Shown here: one piece after another, positions 39,415 to 47,993 of the stretch
Numbering within the stretch: the first letter of the stretch is position 1
Layout of the letters: each line of letters opens with the position of its first letter
DNA from: Ancylobacter sonchi
GTDB lineage: Bacteria; Pseudomonadota; Alphaproteobacteria; Rhizobiales; Xanthobacteraceae
NCBI RefSeq assembly: GCF_018390695.1
Contig: NZ_JAHBGF010000003.1
Span: 1 to 64,000 of the forward strand
DNA: 64,000 nucleotides
Reading direction: 5' to 3'
Made by a program: the position numbers and the translations under genes
The notes under the pieces: model-generated
Seen by the model: the letters and a program-made list of their open reading frames with translations, nothing else
Told to the model about the DNA's origin: nothing
The model's database searches: none

Positions 39415-40023
39415 ATGTTGACCGTCGTCACTCCCGCGCCCAGCATGGTGCTGACGACGGTAGAGCGGGCGCGGAGATTGGCCTCCGATGGCGGCCAGCC
39501 GGACGACGTCTTCGCGGCCCTTCTTGCTCACGCGTCGGCGGCGGTCTCCGACTTCTGCCATCGCGTCTTCCCCCGGCAGACCTATCTCCAGACATTCGAC
39601 ATGGAGGACCTGTCGCGCGGTGAAATCATGCTGGCGCAATGGCCGGTGACGTCCATCCTTTCCGTGACGCTCGACGGCACGGTCCTCGCATCGTCCGACT
39701 ATCGGCAGGACGATCAATGGCTCAGCCGGTCGTCGGGCGGGTTCAGCCGCCCATGGTGCGGCCGCACCGCCGAAGTCCTCTTCACCGCCGGTTACACGCT
39801 GCCGCCGGATGCCGCCTGCACGCTCCCGCTGCCTGTTGAGAGGGCGGTGGCGCTGGAGGCCGCCGCTTACGGAGAAAGCGCCGACCGGGACGAATTGTTG
39901 AAGGCGGAGACCGTGGAAGGTGTCGGGTCGTTTTCCTACCGCGTACCGGGCGCGGGGGACACTCTTGTGAGCCCGACCGCCGCTCAGCTGCTCCGTCCCT
40001 ATGTCGCTCCTCGTTTGATGTAA
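39415..40023 (+). CDS. Head-tail connector (gp6-like)
   Basis: A 202-residue protein with the gp6-like helical start (TVERARRLASDGGQPDDVFAALLAHASAAVSDFCHRVF) and a beta part YLQTFDMEDL... WPVTSILSVTLDG. Members form a ring below the portal. Position fits exactly. Confidence 0.75.
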   Translation: MLTVVTPAPSMVLTTVERARRLASDGGQPDDVFAALLAHASAAVSDFCHRVFPRQTYLQTFDMEDLSRGEIMLAQWPVTSILSVTLDGTVLASSDYRQDDQWLSRSSGGFSRPWCGRTAEVLFTAGYTLPPDAACTLPLPVERAVALEAAAYGESADRDELLKAETVEGVGSFSYRVPGAGDTLVSPTAAQLLRPYVAPRLM

Positions 40024-40027
40024 GCCC

Positions 40028-40405
40028 ATGACACCCTTGCAGGCGCGGGCCTCGCTTGACCGCCAGCTCGCTCGTCATGGGGCGAATGCCATCCTGCGCC
40101 GCCCAGTGTGGACAGGCGGTTCGTCGACCGGCGACGACGTTACTATCCGGATCGCCGCGCAGGGATTCTCTCCCAAGGAGCTGACCGGCAGCGTCGTGCA
40201 GGGCGATACCAAGGTGATCCTCTCGCCGACCCAGATCATCGCCGCCGGCTGGCCGAGCGCGCCGCAGGTCGACGGCACAGACGCGCGCGTGCCGATCCGG
40301 GGCGACAAGCTGGTCATCGCCGGCCGGGTGCGGAACATCGAGGCGGCGGCGCCGATTTATCTGGCCGGCGAATTGGTGCGGATCGAATTGCAGGTGCGCG
40401 GCTGA
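40028..40405 (+). CDS. Head-tail joining protein, probable
   Basis: A 125-residue beta-rich protein (TIRIAAQGFSPKELTGSVVQGDTKVILSP ... VPIRGDKLVIAGRVRNIEAAAPI). The size, beta content and position after the gp6-like gene fit a head-closure protein. Its stop overlaps the next start by TGATG. Confidence 0.6.
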   Translation: MTPLQARASLDRQLARHGANAILRRPVWTGGSSTGDDVTIRIAAQGFSPKELTGSVVQGDTKVILSPTQIIAAGWPSAPQVDGTDARVPIRGDKLVIAGRVRNIEAAAPIYLAGELVRIELQVRG

Positions 40406-41082
40406 TGGCAGTTCGCACCCGGATCGAACCGATCGACCGACAGATCATGTTAGCCATCCGAGACGGTGAAGGCCCGGAGGAGCGGTCGAAAGCGCTCGCC
40501 GACTTCGCACGTCAGAACCTCGCCGAGGCGCAGGAGGTAAACCGCCAGGCGACCGGTCATGTGCCGACGCACGACACCTTCGTCGACGGCGTCGAGGGCG
40601 CGGCTCTCGAGCAGGTCAAGCCCGACGGCGTCATCGTCTTCGAATTCCACCTGCTCGGCGACGTGTTCGAATGGATCGCCGCGCAGCTGCTTGAGCATTC
40701 GCCGATGAAGACCGGTCGATACTCGGAATCGCACCTCTTCTTCGCCGATGGCGTCGAAGTCCTCCCTGGCGAGACGCCGCCGGATGCTGCCGAGTATGTC
40801 TTCATCAACAGCCAGCCCTACGCCCGCAAGATCGAGCGCGGGCAGTCGCCGCAACAGCCCGACGGCGTCTATGAGGCGGTCGCGGCGCTGGCGCAGAGCC
40901 GGTTCGGCAATGTGGCGCGGGTTCTTTTTGGTTGGCGGTCCCTGCCGTCAGGCGCCATCGGCGATTGGGCGGCCACCACCAAGATGGAAGCGCCTCGGCC
41001 CTACCTGAAGCGGTCGCCGAAGGCCTTTCAGGACTGGCTCACCCGCCAGCCGGCCATCATCATCAAGACGGGGGCGCGCTGA
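40405..41082 (+). CDS. Tail completion / neck protein (gp10-like), probable
   Basis: A 225-residue protein. The part HSPMKTGRYSESHLFFADG and the later YVFINSQPYARKIERG resemble HK97 gp10-type proteins, which join head and tail. Coupled to neighbours by TGATG on both sides. Confidence 0.65.
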   Translation: MAVRTRIEPIDRQIMLAIRDGEGPEERSKALADFARQNLAEAQEVNRQATGHVPTHDTFVDGVEGAALEQVKPDGVIVFEFHLLGDVFEWIAAQLLEHSPMKTGRYSESHLFFADGVEVLPGETPPDAAEYVFINSQPYARKIERGQSPQQPDGVYEAVAALAQSRFGNVARVLFGWRSLPSGAIGDWAATTKMEAPRPYLKRSPKAFQDWLTRQPAIIIKTGAR

Positions 41083-41492
41083 TGGCACGCAAGGCTGTCA
41101 TGGACGCTGTCAGCACCCGGCTCGCCGCACAGTGGTCCCGGTGTCGGGTGGAGGTCACGAACACCCGGACGGCGCCTCCCGCCGACGGCGCGTCCTACCT
41201 CGAGGTTCAATACCCGGTGACGAACTCCGCCCAGATCACCATCGGCGCGCCGGGGGATAATTGGTGGCGCGACGAGGGGGTGATCCGGGGCGTGCTGCAC
41301 CTGCCGACCGGAGCCGGTACCGAGACGGCCGCGCTCTGGGCGGATCAGCTGTCGGACATCTTTCGGGGCAAGGTGTTTGGCGGCGTGGAGTGCTTCGCAC
41401 CGAGCTCGACGCTGGTCGACGACGGCGCCAACAACGGCAACTACATCGTCATCTCGGTCGCCATTCCGTACTGGCACGACTACCTCGGCTGA
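41082..41492 (+). CDS. Tail terminator-like protein
   Basis: A 136-residue protein with a helix-first start (KAVMDAVSTRLAAQWSRCRVEVTN) and ending VIRGVLHLPTGAG ... ISVAIPYWHDYLG, which resembles DUF4128-type tail terminators that cap the tail tube at the neck. It lies directly before the tail tube gene, as expected. Confidence 0.65.
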   Translation: MARKAVMDAVSTRLAAQWSRCRVEVTNTRTAPPADGASYLEVQYPVTNSAQITIGAPGDNWWRDEGVIRGVLHLPTGAGTETAALWADQLSDIFRGKVFGGVECFAPSSTLVDDGANNGNYIVISVAIPYWHDYLG

Positions 41493-41526
41493 ACGCCGCT
41501 CACCCTGACATCGCTGGAGATTTCCC

Positions 41527-42453
41527 ATGCCCCTCGCTTCCGGCAGCGGCACGCGCATCGCTTATGTCGCCGAAACGGTCTTTGGTACGACGCCCGCCAA
41601 TCCCGCCTTCCAGGTGCTGCGACTGACCGGAGCTGGTCTGCGCAGCAATAAGTCGACGGGAACCTCGGAAGAGATCCGGCGCGATCGGAACGTCACCGAT
41701 GAGTTCCTGCTCGGGGTGGATGTCGCCGGCGATAATGGGTTCGAGCTCAGCTATGGCAGCTTCGACGATCTGATCGACGGGGCCCTTTTCAGCGCCTGGG
41801 ATGACGACGTCATCGTTAACGGCCTGACCCCGAAATCCTATACGTTCGAGGAGACGCTCGAGCTCGGCGTGACCGACAGCTTCTCGCGCTTCAGCGGCGT
41901 GATGGTCAATCAGCTGTCGCTCGATATACAGGCGCGGTCCAAGGTGACCGGCAGCCTCAGCCTGATGGGCCAAAAGGAGGTGCTGGCGACCGCCGCGCTG
42001 GCCGGCGCCACCTATGCGGAAGCCAATGACAACAAGATCGACACCGCCTCGGCCAGTGTCGCCGCATTGAACGTCACTGGGCTTGCCGGTGTGTTTGTCC
42101 GGCGGGTGCAGCTACAGATCGCCAACAATCTGCGCACCCGCCCGGTGGTCGGCTCGCTCTACAGCGAGGAATTCGGCGTCGGCGTATGCGACGTCACCTG
42201 CACCATCGAGGCCTATTTCAGCAGCAACGCGCTGTATCAGAAGGTGCTCGACCATGGCGGCGGCGCGCTGTCGTTCAACATCGGCACGGTGGCCGGCCAG
42301 AAATACACCGTGCTCCTGCCCAAGCTCATCTTCCAGAACGGCGAGCGGACGCAGCGCCAGAATAGCAGCGACGTCATGCTCAACATTCCGGCCCGTGCCG
42401 TGTTTGACGACAGCATCGGTGGGTCGATCCAGATCACCCGCGCCGTCGCCTGA
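41527..42453 (+). CDS. Tail tube protein (major tail protein)
   Basis: A 308-residue protein of the tail tube family: SGTRIAYVAETVFGTTPANPAFQVLRLTGAGLRSNKSTGTSEEIRRDRNV, then GDNGFELSYGSFDDLIDGALFSAWDDD. It polymerises to form the long tail. The later half has further beta repeats. Confidence 0.85.
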   Translation: MPLASGSGTRIAYVAETVFGTTPANPAFQVLRLTGAGLRSNKSTGTSEEIRRDRNVTDEFLLGVDVAGDNGFELSYGSFDDLIDGALFSAWDDDVIVNGLTPKSYTFEETLELGVTDSFSRFSGVMVNQLSLDIQARSKVTGSLSLMGQKEVLATAALAGATYAEANDNKIDTASASVAALNVTGLAGVFVRRVQLQIANNLRTRPVVGSLYSEEFGVGVCDVTCTIEAYFSSNALYQKVLDHGGGALSFNIGTVAGQKYTVLLPKLIFQNGERTQRQNSSDVMLNIPARAVFDDSIGGSIQITRAVA

Positions 42454-42478
42454 CCCCCCAATCCCAGCTGAGGCTATG

Positions 42479-42892
42479 ATGAAGCTCTCCTCTCTCAAGT
42501 CGGGCGTGAAGAAGTCGACCATCGGCGCCTGGGTGCGCGACATCCCCATCGACGGCATGCAGGATCTGGCGCTCAAGGTGCGCGGCAATCGCAACATCGA
42601 TGCGCAGCGGATGCGAGGAGATCTGCTCGCGGCGCTTCCGGACGATGAACGCAAGGATCTGCCCGCCGCGAAGAGCGAGGAGATCGCCCTCACCGTGCTG
42701 TCGGAAGCCGTGCTGGTGGATTGGAACCTCACCGACGACGATGGCGAGGCCATTCCCTTCTCGCCGGAGGCGGCGCGGGAGATCATGACGGATCCCGACA
42801 TCGGGTCGGTGTTCCGCGACGCCGTCGCCTATGCCGGAGCTGTTGTCGCTGAGCGCGGCGCCGAAAACCTCGAGGCCGACGTAAAAAACTGA
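42479..42892 (+). CDS. Tail assembly chaperone, short form (gpG-like)
   Basis: A 137-residue protein, MKLSSLKSGVKKSTIGAWVRDIPIDGMQDLALKVRG..., right between tail tube and tape measure genes, the place of gpG-type chaperones. The second codon ATG at 42479 is used; 42476 is the alternative. The gene ends ...GTA AAA AAC TGA, with a slippery heptamer at 42883-42889 which allows part of the ribosomes to continue into the next frame. Confidence 0.85.
   Translation: MKLSSLKSGVKKSTIGAWVRDIPIDGMQDLALKVRGNRNIDAQRMRGDLLAALPDDERKDLPAAKSEEIALTVLSEAVLVDWNLTDDDGEAIPFSPEAAREIMTDPDIGSVFRDAVAYAGAVVAERGAENLEADVKN
42883..42889 (+). other. Programmed -1 frameshift site (A AAA AAC)
   Basis: In the frame of the chaperone the codons are GTA-AAA-AAC, with the stop TGA directly after. 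A slip of one base back gives AAA-AAA-CTG and opens a frame of 110 codons. Position in the chaperone gene and sequence match the frameshift sites of siphovirus G/GT genes. Confidence 0.85.
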
Positions 42893-43218
42893 CCGAGGCC
42901 CTGCAATGGTCGCTCGATTGGGGCGACAAGGCGGAGTGGCTCGAAGAGCTTGCTGCCGAGCAGGGCATACGTCCGCCGGCGCTGGAGAACCGAAAGGATC
43001 CGGCGCTGCACCTGGCCTTCGTCTGGTCGGCCTTCTTCGCCCTCCAGCATGACCGGCCCTTGGGGTTCGGCGTGGTTGGCCGCATCCCGTTCACCGCCAT
43101 CGATCTCTATGCCAGGCGTTACGACTTGGCCGGATCGGATGCCTTCGAGCGCTTCCATCTGCTGATTTGCAGCATGGATGCGGTGTTCGTTGCGTGGGTC
43201 AACAAGCCCCAAAAGTGA
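42889..43218 (+). CDS. Tail assembly chaperone T part, reached by -1 frameshift
   Basis: Codons 42889-43218 read [20 protein letters not shown]..., about 109 residues rich in Trp, Phe and Leu ([21 protein letters not shown]), ending AWVNKPQK. There is no good start codon at its beginning, so it is made as a fusion with the upstream chaperone. The GT form bridges tape measure and tail tube. The stop is followed after eight bases by the tape measure ATG. Confidence 0.85.
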   Translation: MTEALQWSLDWGDKAEWLEELAAEQGIRPPALENRKDPALHLAFVWSAFFALQHDRPLGFGVVGRIPFTAIDLYARRYDLAGSDAFERFHLLICSMDAVFVAWVNKPQK

Positions 43219-43226
43219 GGCCGACG

Positions 43227-46200
43227 ATGGCTGGTGCGAACCTTCAAACTATCCGCCGCATCGTCAATCAGTATGAGAGTGTCGGCGCCGACAAGATGGC
43301 TGCCGATCTCGACAAGGTGACTGCGGCGGAAGCGAACCTTGCCGCCGCCAGCGAACGCACGGCGACAGTCACGGACATGGCGAGCCGGCAGCAATTGTCG
43401 GCTGCCTCGGCGTACGAGCGGCTGCGGCGATCGGTCGACGAGGCTTATCGCTCGCAGCAAGCGTTCGCCAAGGGTCAGGATGTCCTCGATCGCGCCCTGC
43501 AGCAGGGCGTGATCGACGCCAACCAGTACGCCGCCTCGCTCGACCTGCTGAAGGCGAAGCACTTGCCGCCGGACATCGTGCCGTCGGCGCTGGCGCAGAA
43601 CGCCAGGCTCGCGGGTCACGAGATCGCGGGCATGAGTTACCAGTTCACGGACCTGGTAACTCAGGTTGCAAGTGGTCAGGGGGTGTTTCTTCCTGTCATC
43701 CAGCAGGGCGGCCAGTTGGTCGGCCAGCTTGGCGATCGTGGGGTTAAGGGCGCCATCGCAGCGTTGGGAGAGGGCCTCATGGCCTTCGTCACCAACCCGC
43801 TTAATCTCGCCGTGCTCGGCTTCGCGACAGCCGGCGCGGCGGCGGCGTGGTTCTTCTCCGCCATCGGCACCGACGCCAAATCGGCCGAGGATGTGCTCAA
43901 GGGCTATGACGATCTCATCGGTAGCATCGGTGACCGCTTCAAGGATGCGACTGCGAAGGCGCGTGAATTCGAGCAGGAATCCAACGCCATCCTGCTGCGT
44001 CGCTCGCAGCGCCAGGCCGAAGACATGGCCAAGCAGCTTTCCAGCCAGACCGAGACGGCGCTCGGCGGCATGGGGCGGTCCATCGACGAATATGGCGTCG
44101 GCATCTACGCCCCGGCCGAGCGGTACAGCGCGTTTCGCCAGCAGATCGAGGATTTGCGCAAATCGGCCGAGGCCGGTGCGCCGGAGGTGCAGAAGTTCCG
44201 CGAGGCGGTGAACGCCATTGCCGCGCTGAACCCTGGCGATCGCCGCCTGCGGGCGATGGCGGATGAACTGCTCGCCATGACGGAGGAGGCGGGTAAGAGC
44301 GACCGCGCGGCGCGCTCGCTTGCCGAGGCGATCAAGGTGCTCAGCGGGGCCGCGTCGGCCGGCGTCGGCAATCTGCGCAGCTTCAGCGACAGCATGAAGG
44401 CGATCACCGATCTCGCCCCGGAGCTCGCCAAGCAACAGAAGGTGATCGCCGATCTGAAGACGATCGACGACACCATGAACGCGGCGCTTGAAGAGAACGC
44501 CAAGCGAGGCGGGTCCGAGGGCGCCATCGAGGCGCGGGCGGCCGCGATCCGGGCGCAGGCGCAGCAGGCGCGGGAGGCGGTGCTCGGTCTCACCGACGCT
44601 CGCAAGAAGGCACAGGAGTCGCTCGACAGCTACACGCGGGGGGCGGAAATCGGTGCGATGTCGCCACGCGCCGCGGCCATTGCGCGTGAGAATGACGCCT
44701 ATGAGAAGCAGCTGAAGATGCTGCGCGAGGCGAATGCCAGCGAGGACGACATCGCCAAGGCGCAGAAGGCGCATCAGCAGAACCTCGACACCATCAACAA
44801 GCAGATGGATGAGCGGGAGAAGAAGGCCGACAAGGTCGCCAAGGCGGAAGAGCGCATCCTCGGCTCGTTGCGCGACCGTAACGAATATCTGCGCGCCGAG
44901 ATGGCGCTTGTCGGCGCCAGTGATGTTGAGCGCGAACGTTCGCTGGCCCTCCTTGAGGCGGAACAGCAAATCCGCAGTGCGGGCATCGCGTCGTCGTCGA
45001 AGGAGGCAAGCCAGATCCGCCAGCTGGCGACGGCCAATGCGGAGATGGAGAGCGCGCTCCAGCGACAGGCCGACGCGTGGAGCACGGTGCGCGGCGCCGG
45101 CGAGAGCGCGCTCGACGCGATCGGCGATGCGCTGGTCGGCAAGTCCGTCGACTGGAAGAACATCGCCCAGAGCGTGCTGCGCGAGTTCGTGCAGTTGGGG
45201 GCCATCAACCCGCTGAAGAACGCCCTGCTCGGCACCAATTACGGCACCCTCGATGCCTTGTTCGGCAAGAAGGCGGCCAACGACAACGGGCTGTCGGCAC
45301 TGCGCTCGGTCGGCACCATGCAGGTGACGGCGGCGACCGTGGTCATCGGCGGCGGCATCTCGGGACTGGGCGGTCAATTCGGAAAGGCCCTTGGAAGCGG
45401 CGGCATCGGCTCCGACGCGGTGGCCAGCGGCGACGTCGCCGACTACATCAGGAAGGCGGCGACGGCGCGAGGCATCGATCCGAATGTGGCTCTGGCCGTC
45501 GCTCGCTCAGAAGGCGGACTGGACAGCTGGAACTTGCAATCGGGGGTGATGAAGAACGGCGTGCAGGAGCCGTCCTTCGGCCCTTACCAGCTGTATATGG
45601 GCGGTGGGCTCGGCAATGAGTTCATGAAGCAGACGGGCCTCGATCCTCGCCTCGCTTCGAATGGTCCGGCTGGGGTCGACTTCGCGCTCGACTATGCTTC
45701 CAAGAATGGATGGGGAGCGTGGTACGGGGCGAAGAACACCGGTATCGGTAACTGGGACGGGATCGACACGTCGTTCGTCAGCAGCGTCTCGGCTTCCACA
45801 GGCGCCATCACGAAAGGCGCCAGCGATCTCGCGAAGGCAACGGCGTCAGCCGCCTCGGCGGGGTCGGGGTTCTCCACCGGTCTCGGCGACATCAGCAAGG
45901 ACATATTGGGCGGGCTCGGCCAGGCCAGCGGCGCCGCCGGCAGCGCGTCGGCGGACAGTTCAGGCGGCGGGCTCGGCGGGCTGTTCGGCAGCCTCTTTGG
46001 GATCGTCGGCAAGCTCTTCGGCTTCGACGAGGGCGGCTACACCGGCCCGGGCGGCAAGTATCAGCCTGCCGGCATCGTTCACGCGGGCGAGTACGTCTTC
46101 TCGCAGGAGGCCGTACGCCGTATCGGCGTGGCGCGGCTGGAAGATATGCACCGGGTCGCGCGGTCCGGCATGCGCGGCTTCGCCGATGGCGGTTACGTCG

Positions 46201-46400
46201 GATCGGCCCCTGCCATCGGCGGGTTAACCTTCGCGCCGGTAACGCATCTCGATCTGCGCGGCTCTACGGTCAATGAAGCGTGGGTCAACCGGGCGCTGGA
46301 TGCGCGCGATCGGCGGCTTTCCAGCCAGATGCGCAGCCAGGTGTCCGGCTGGGTGACCACGGACGACGCCTATCGCGGCGCAGTGAACGGGCTCGGATAG
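43227..46400 (+). CDS. Tape measure protein with muralytic domain
   Basis: A 1057-residue protein. The first ~150 residues are helical with [46 protein letters not shown], a known tape-measure motif, followed by two membrane-like segments (about 180-212) and long coiled coils (220-660). At about 735-830 a lysozyme-like domain appears: [20 protein letters not shown], then [18 protein letters not shown], where Glu in RSEGG would be catalytic. It sets tail length and probably opens peptidoglycan during entry. GAGG precedes the ATG at 43227. Confidence 0.9.
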   Translation: MAGANLQTIRRIVNQYESVGADKMAADLDKVTAAEANLAAASERTATVTDMASRQQLSAASAYERLRRSVDEAYRSQQAFAKGQDVLDRALQQGVIDANQYAASLDLLKAKHLPPDIVPSALAQNARLAGHEIAGMSYQFTDLVTQVASGQGVFLPVIQQGGQLVGQLGDRGVKGAIAALGEGLMAFVTNPLNLAVLGFATAGAAAAWFFSAIGTDAKSAEDVLKGYDDLIGSIGDRFKDATAKAREFEQESNAILLRRSQRQAEDMAKQLSSQTETALGGMGRSIDEYGVGIYAPAERYSAFRQQIEDLRKSAEAGAPEVQKFREAVNAIAALNPGDRRLRAMADELLAMTEEAGKSDRAARSLAEAIKVLSGAASAGVGNLRSFSDSMKAITDLAPELAKQQKVIADLKTIDDTMNAALEENAKRGGSEGAIEARAAAIRAQAQQAREAVLGLTDARKKAQESLDSYTRGAEIGAMSPRAAAIARENDAYEKQLKMLREANASEDDIAKAQKAHQQNLDTINKQMDEREKKADKVAKAEERILGSLRDRNEYLRAEMALVGASDVERERSLALLEAEQQIRSAGIASSSKEASQIRQLATANAEMESALQRQADAWSTVRGAGESALDAIGDALVGKSVDWKNIAQSVLREFVQLGAINPLKNALLGTNYGTLDALFGKKAANDNGLSALRSVGTMQVTAATVVIGGGISGLGGQFGKALGSGGIGSDAVASGDVADYIRKAATARGIDPNVALAVARSEGGLDSWNLQSGVMKNGVQEPSFGPYQLYMGGGLGNEFMKQTGLDPRLASNGPAGVDFALDYASKNGWGAWYGAKNTGIGNWDGIDTSFVSSVSASTGAITKGASDLAKATASAASAGSGFSTGLGDISKDILGGLGQASGAAGSASADSSGGGLGGLFGSLFGIVGKLFGFDEGGYTGPGGKYQPAGIVHAGEYVFSQEAVRRIGVARLEDMHRVARSGMRGFADGGYVGSAPAIGGLTFAPVTHLDLRGSTVNEAWVNRALDARDRRLSSQMRSQVSGWVTTDDAYRGAVNGLG

Positions 46401-46438
46401 GCGTGACAGGAGACGGCAAGTGAACCAAGTCGACGGCT

Positions 46439-46699
46439 TTACGATGCAGTACCCGACTGAGGCCAATGCGCGGGCCACACTACAAGTGACGCTAGTTCTG
46501 TCGCCGGAATTCCTAGCTCTTTCTCAAGAGCTGCAAGGGAACGGTCCTGCCATTCCTGCGGACTTGTCGGACGAGTGGATAGCTGAAGCCTTTGCTCGCT
46601 CTGATCTTGGCCTCGATAGACGTAAACGGTGATCTCCGCTCTGTCTTCGGTCTTGAACGAGCCGAATTTCCAGACGCGGATCTGTGTCACGGTGCTCAT
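46439..46699 (-). CDS. Reverse-strand small gene in the tail operon (probable moron)
   Basis: An 86-residue protein, MSTVTQIRVWKFGSFKTEDRAEITVYVYRG..., with strands then a helix (SLAALEKELGIPATEL). GGGGGAA lies six bases before the ATG. It reads opposite to the tail genes, and codon use is less GC-rich than theirs. A plus-strand frame (46420-46632) with AGGAG covers the same DNA and could be the real one instead, but would leave a 130-bp gap. The function is unknown. Confidence 0.5.
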   Translation of the reverse strand: MSTVTQIRVWKFGSFKTEDRAEITVYVYRGQDQSEQRLQLSTRPTSPQEWQDRSLAALEKELGIPATELASLVVWPAHWPQSGTAS

Positions 46700-46763
46700 G
46701 TCGTTCCCCCAATACAACCTCAGGGTTGCATGTGGGTCTGCGTGAGTCCAGCCCGGTGCAGCC

Positions 46764-47339
46764 ATGTATCTTCCCGACGAAATCCTCGCGCAGATGGCCG
46801 CGCCGACGGCCCGTCATGCCTTTCTCGCCGAGTTCGGCTTTGCCGACGGCGTCCGGCGGGTGTGGGAAGGCACGCATCGGGTGATCACGCCGGACGGTCA
46901 TGGCTGGGACGGCTTGTCGGTGCTCGGCTCGATTTCCGGGCTGGCGCAGACCCAGAATGGCGCGGCCCCGCCCCTCGAATTCACCCTGTCGGGCGTCGAT
47001 GCCGGGTTCGCCGCCAAGGTGAAGGGGGACCGGGCTAACTGGTATCTCCGCCCGGCCATTGTCTACTGGCTGTTCTTCGACGAGCGCTGGCAGCCGATCG
47101 GCAACCCGCGCGCCTGCCGGTTCGGGCTGATCCAGAACATGACCGCCACCCGCACGTGGGATGGCGAGCAGAAGCAGCACATCTACACGGTCGGCCTGCG
47201 GGCGGAGGGGCTGTTCATCGGTCAGGGGCGGGCGCGCAACGCCTATTACACCGATGCCGACCAGAAGCGTCGCTCGGCGGGCGACCGGTTCTTCGACCGT
47301 GTCGCCGGCATTGAAGGCAAGGTGATCCAATGGCCGTGA
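46764..47339 (+). CDS. Tail tip protein
   Basis: A 191-residue protein: VWEGTHRVITPDGHGWDGLSVLGSISGLAQTQNG, then beta segments with FTLSGVDAGFAAKV and ATRTWDGEQKQHIYTVGLRAEG. Proteins with this sequence occur in rhizobial siphophages between tape measure and NlpC-like genes. It is probably a distal tail component. Confidence 0.65.
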   Translation: MYLPDEILAQMAAPTARHAFLAEFGFADGVRRVWEGTHRVITPDGHGWDGLSVLGSISGLAQTQNGAAPPLEFTLSGVDAGFAAKVKGDRANWYLRPAIVYWLFFDERWQPIGNPRACRFGLIQNMTATRTWDGEQKQHIYTVGLRAEGLFIGQGRARNAYYTDADQKRRSAGDRFFDRVAGIEGKVIQWP

Positions 47340-47346
47340 GGTAATT

Positions 47347-47583
47347 ATGGCAGCGATCCACGAACACGGACTGATCTGGAAAGACACCGAGCCGGGGTGC
47401 TGGACGACCATCATCGACGTATTGGGGCACCCTATGGTCGCATATGCAATTGAAGTCGATGAAGGGTCACTCCATAGCGCGCTCTCCGTCGATCTTCGTC
47501 GCGAGCTTCGCGACCTTTGCTCTGCGCCTGGCGCCACGATCATCCCGCTTGGTGGCCGCCCGCACGTGCTGGTGATCCTATAA
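47347..47583 (+). CDS. Small inserted protein in the tail operon
   Basis: A 78-residue protein, MAAIHEHGLIWKDTEPGCWTTIIDVLGHPMVAYAIEVDEGS..., with GAGGTAATT before the ATG. It is less GC-rich than its neighbours. It lies between two tail-tip genes; no family found. May be a small moron or a tail-associated factor. Confidence 0.5.
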   Translation: MAAIHEHGLIWKDTEPGCWTTIIDVLGHPMVAYAIEVDEGSLHSALSVDLRRELRDLCSAPGATIIPLGGRPHVLVIL

Positions 47584-47585
47584 CG

Positions 47586-47993
47586 ATGCGCGCCTCGCTC
47601 CCCGCCTTCCTGCGACGCATGGCGGCCGAGCCGTTCGTCTGGGGGCGCTTCGACTGCTCGCTGGCGCTCGCCGACTGGTGGTTGGTCAACCATGGCGTCG
47701 ATCCGGCCCCGGACCTCCGTGGCGCCTATTTAACGGCGGAGGGGAGCGATCGCATCGTCGCCGGACAGGGAGGCCTATTACGGATTGTGAGCCGGCTTGC
47801 GCGCCGGGTCGGCGCGTCGCGTACGCAGGCGCCGCAGCCGGGTGATTTCGGGGTGATCCGTGTCGTGGACGGGCATGGCGAGAGCCGGCACTACGGCGCG
47901 ATCCAGACGCCCTCAGGCAAATGGGCGGTGAAGAACGAGGTCGGCGTCATCGTCGTGTCCAACCCGCACATCGTAGCCGCCTGGAAGATCTAG
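47586..47993 (+). CDS. NlpC/P60-like peptidase-fold protein (DUF6950)
   Basis: A 135-residue protein. EPFVWGRFDCSLALADWW has a Cys after Asp as in NlpC/P60 enzymes, and PGDFGVIRVVDGHGESRHYGAIQTPSGKWAVKNEVGV gives the His part. In tail tips such proteins open peptidoglycan peptides at infection. This subgroup may have structural use only. Confidence 0.7.
   Translation: MRASLPAFLRRMAAEPFVWGRFDCSLALADWWLVNHGVDPAPDLRGAYLTAEGSDRIVAGQGGLLRIVSRLARRVGASRTQAPQPGDFGVIRVVDGHGESRHYGAIQTPSGKWAVKNEVGVIVVSNPHIVAAWKI

Noticed and set aside
43119-45377. A 752-codon open frame on the minus strand
   Set aside because: It is the antisense shadow of the tape measure gene; high GC at third positions removes stops on the other strand. 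It has Arg/Leu-rich low-complexity sequence and no family pattern.
46420-46632. A 70-codon plus-strand frame with AGGAG before a GTG
   Set aside because: It competes with the reverse gene 46439-46699. It would leave an unexplained 130-bp gap before the next tail gene, and the reverse product looks more protein-like. Not fully excluded.
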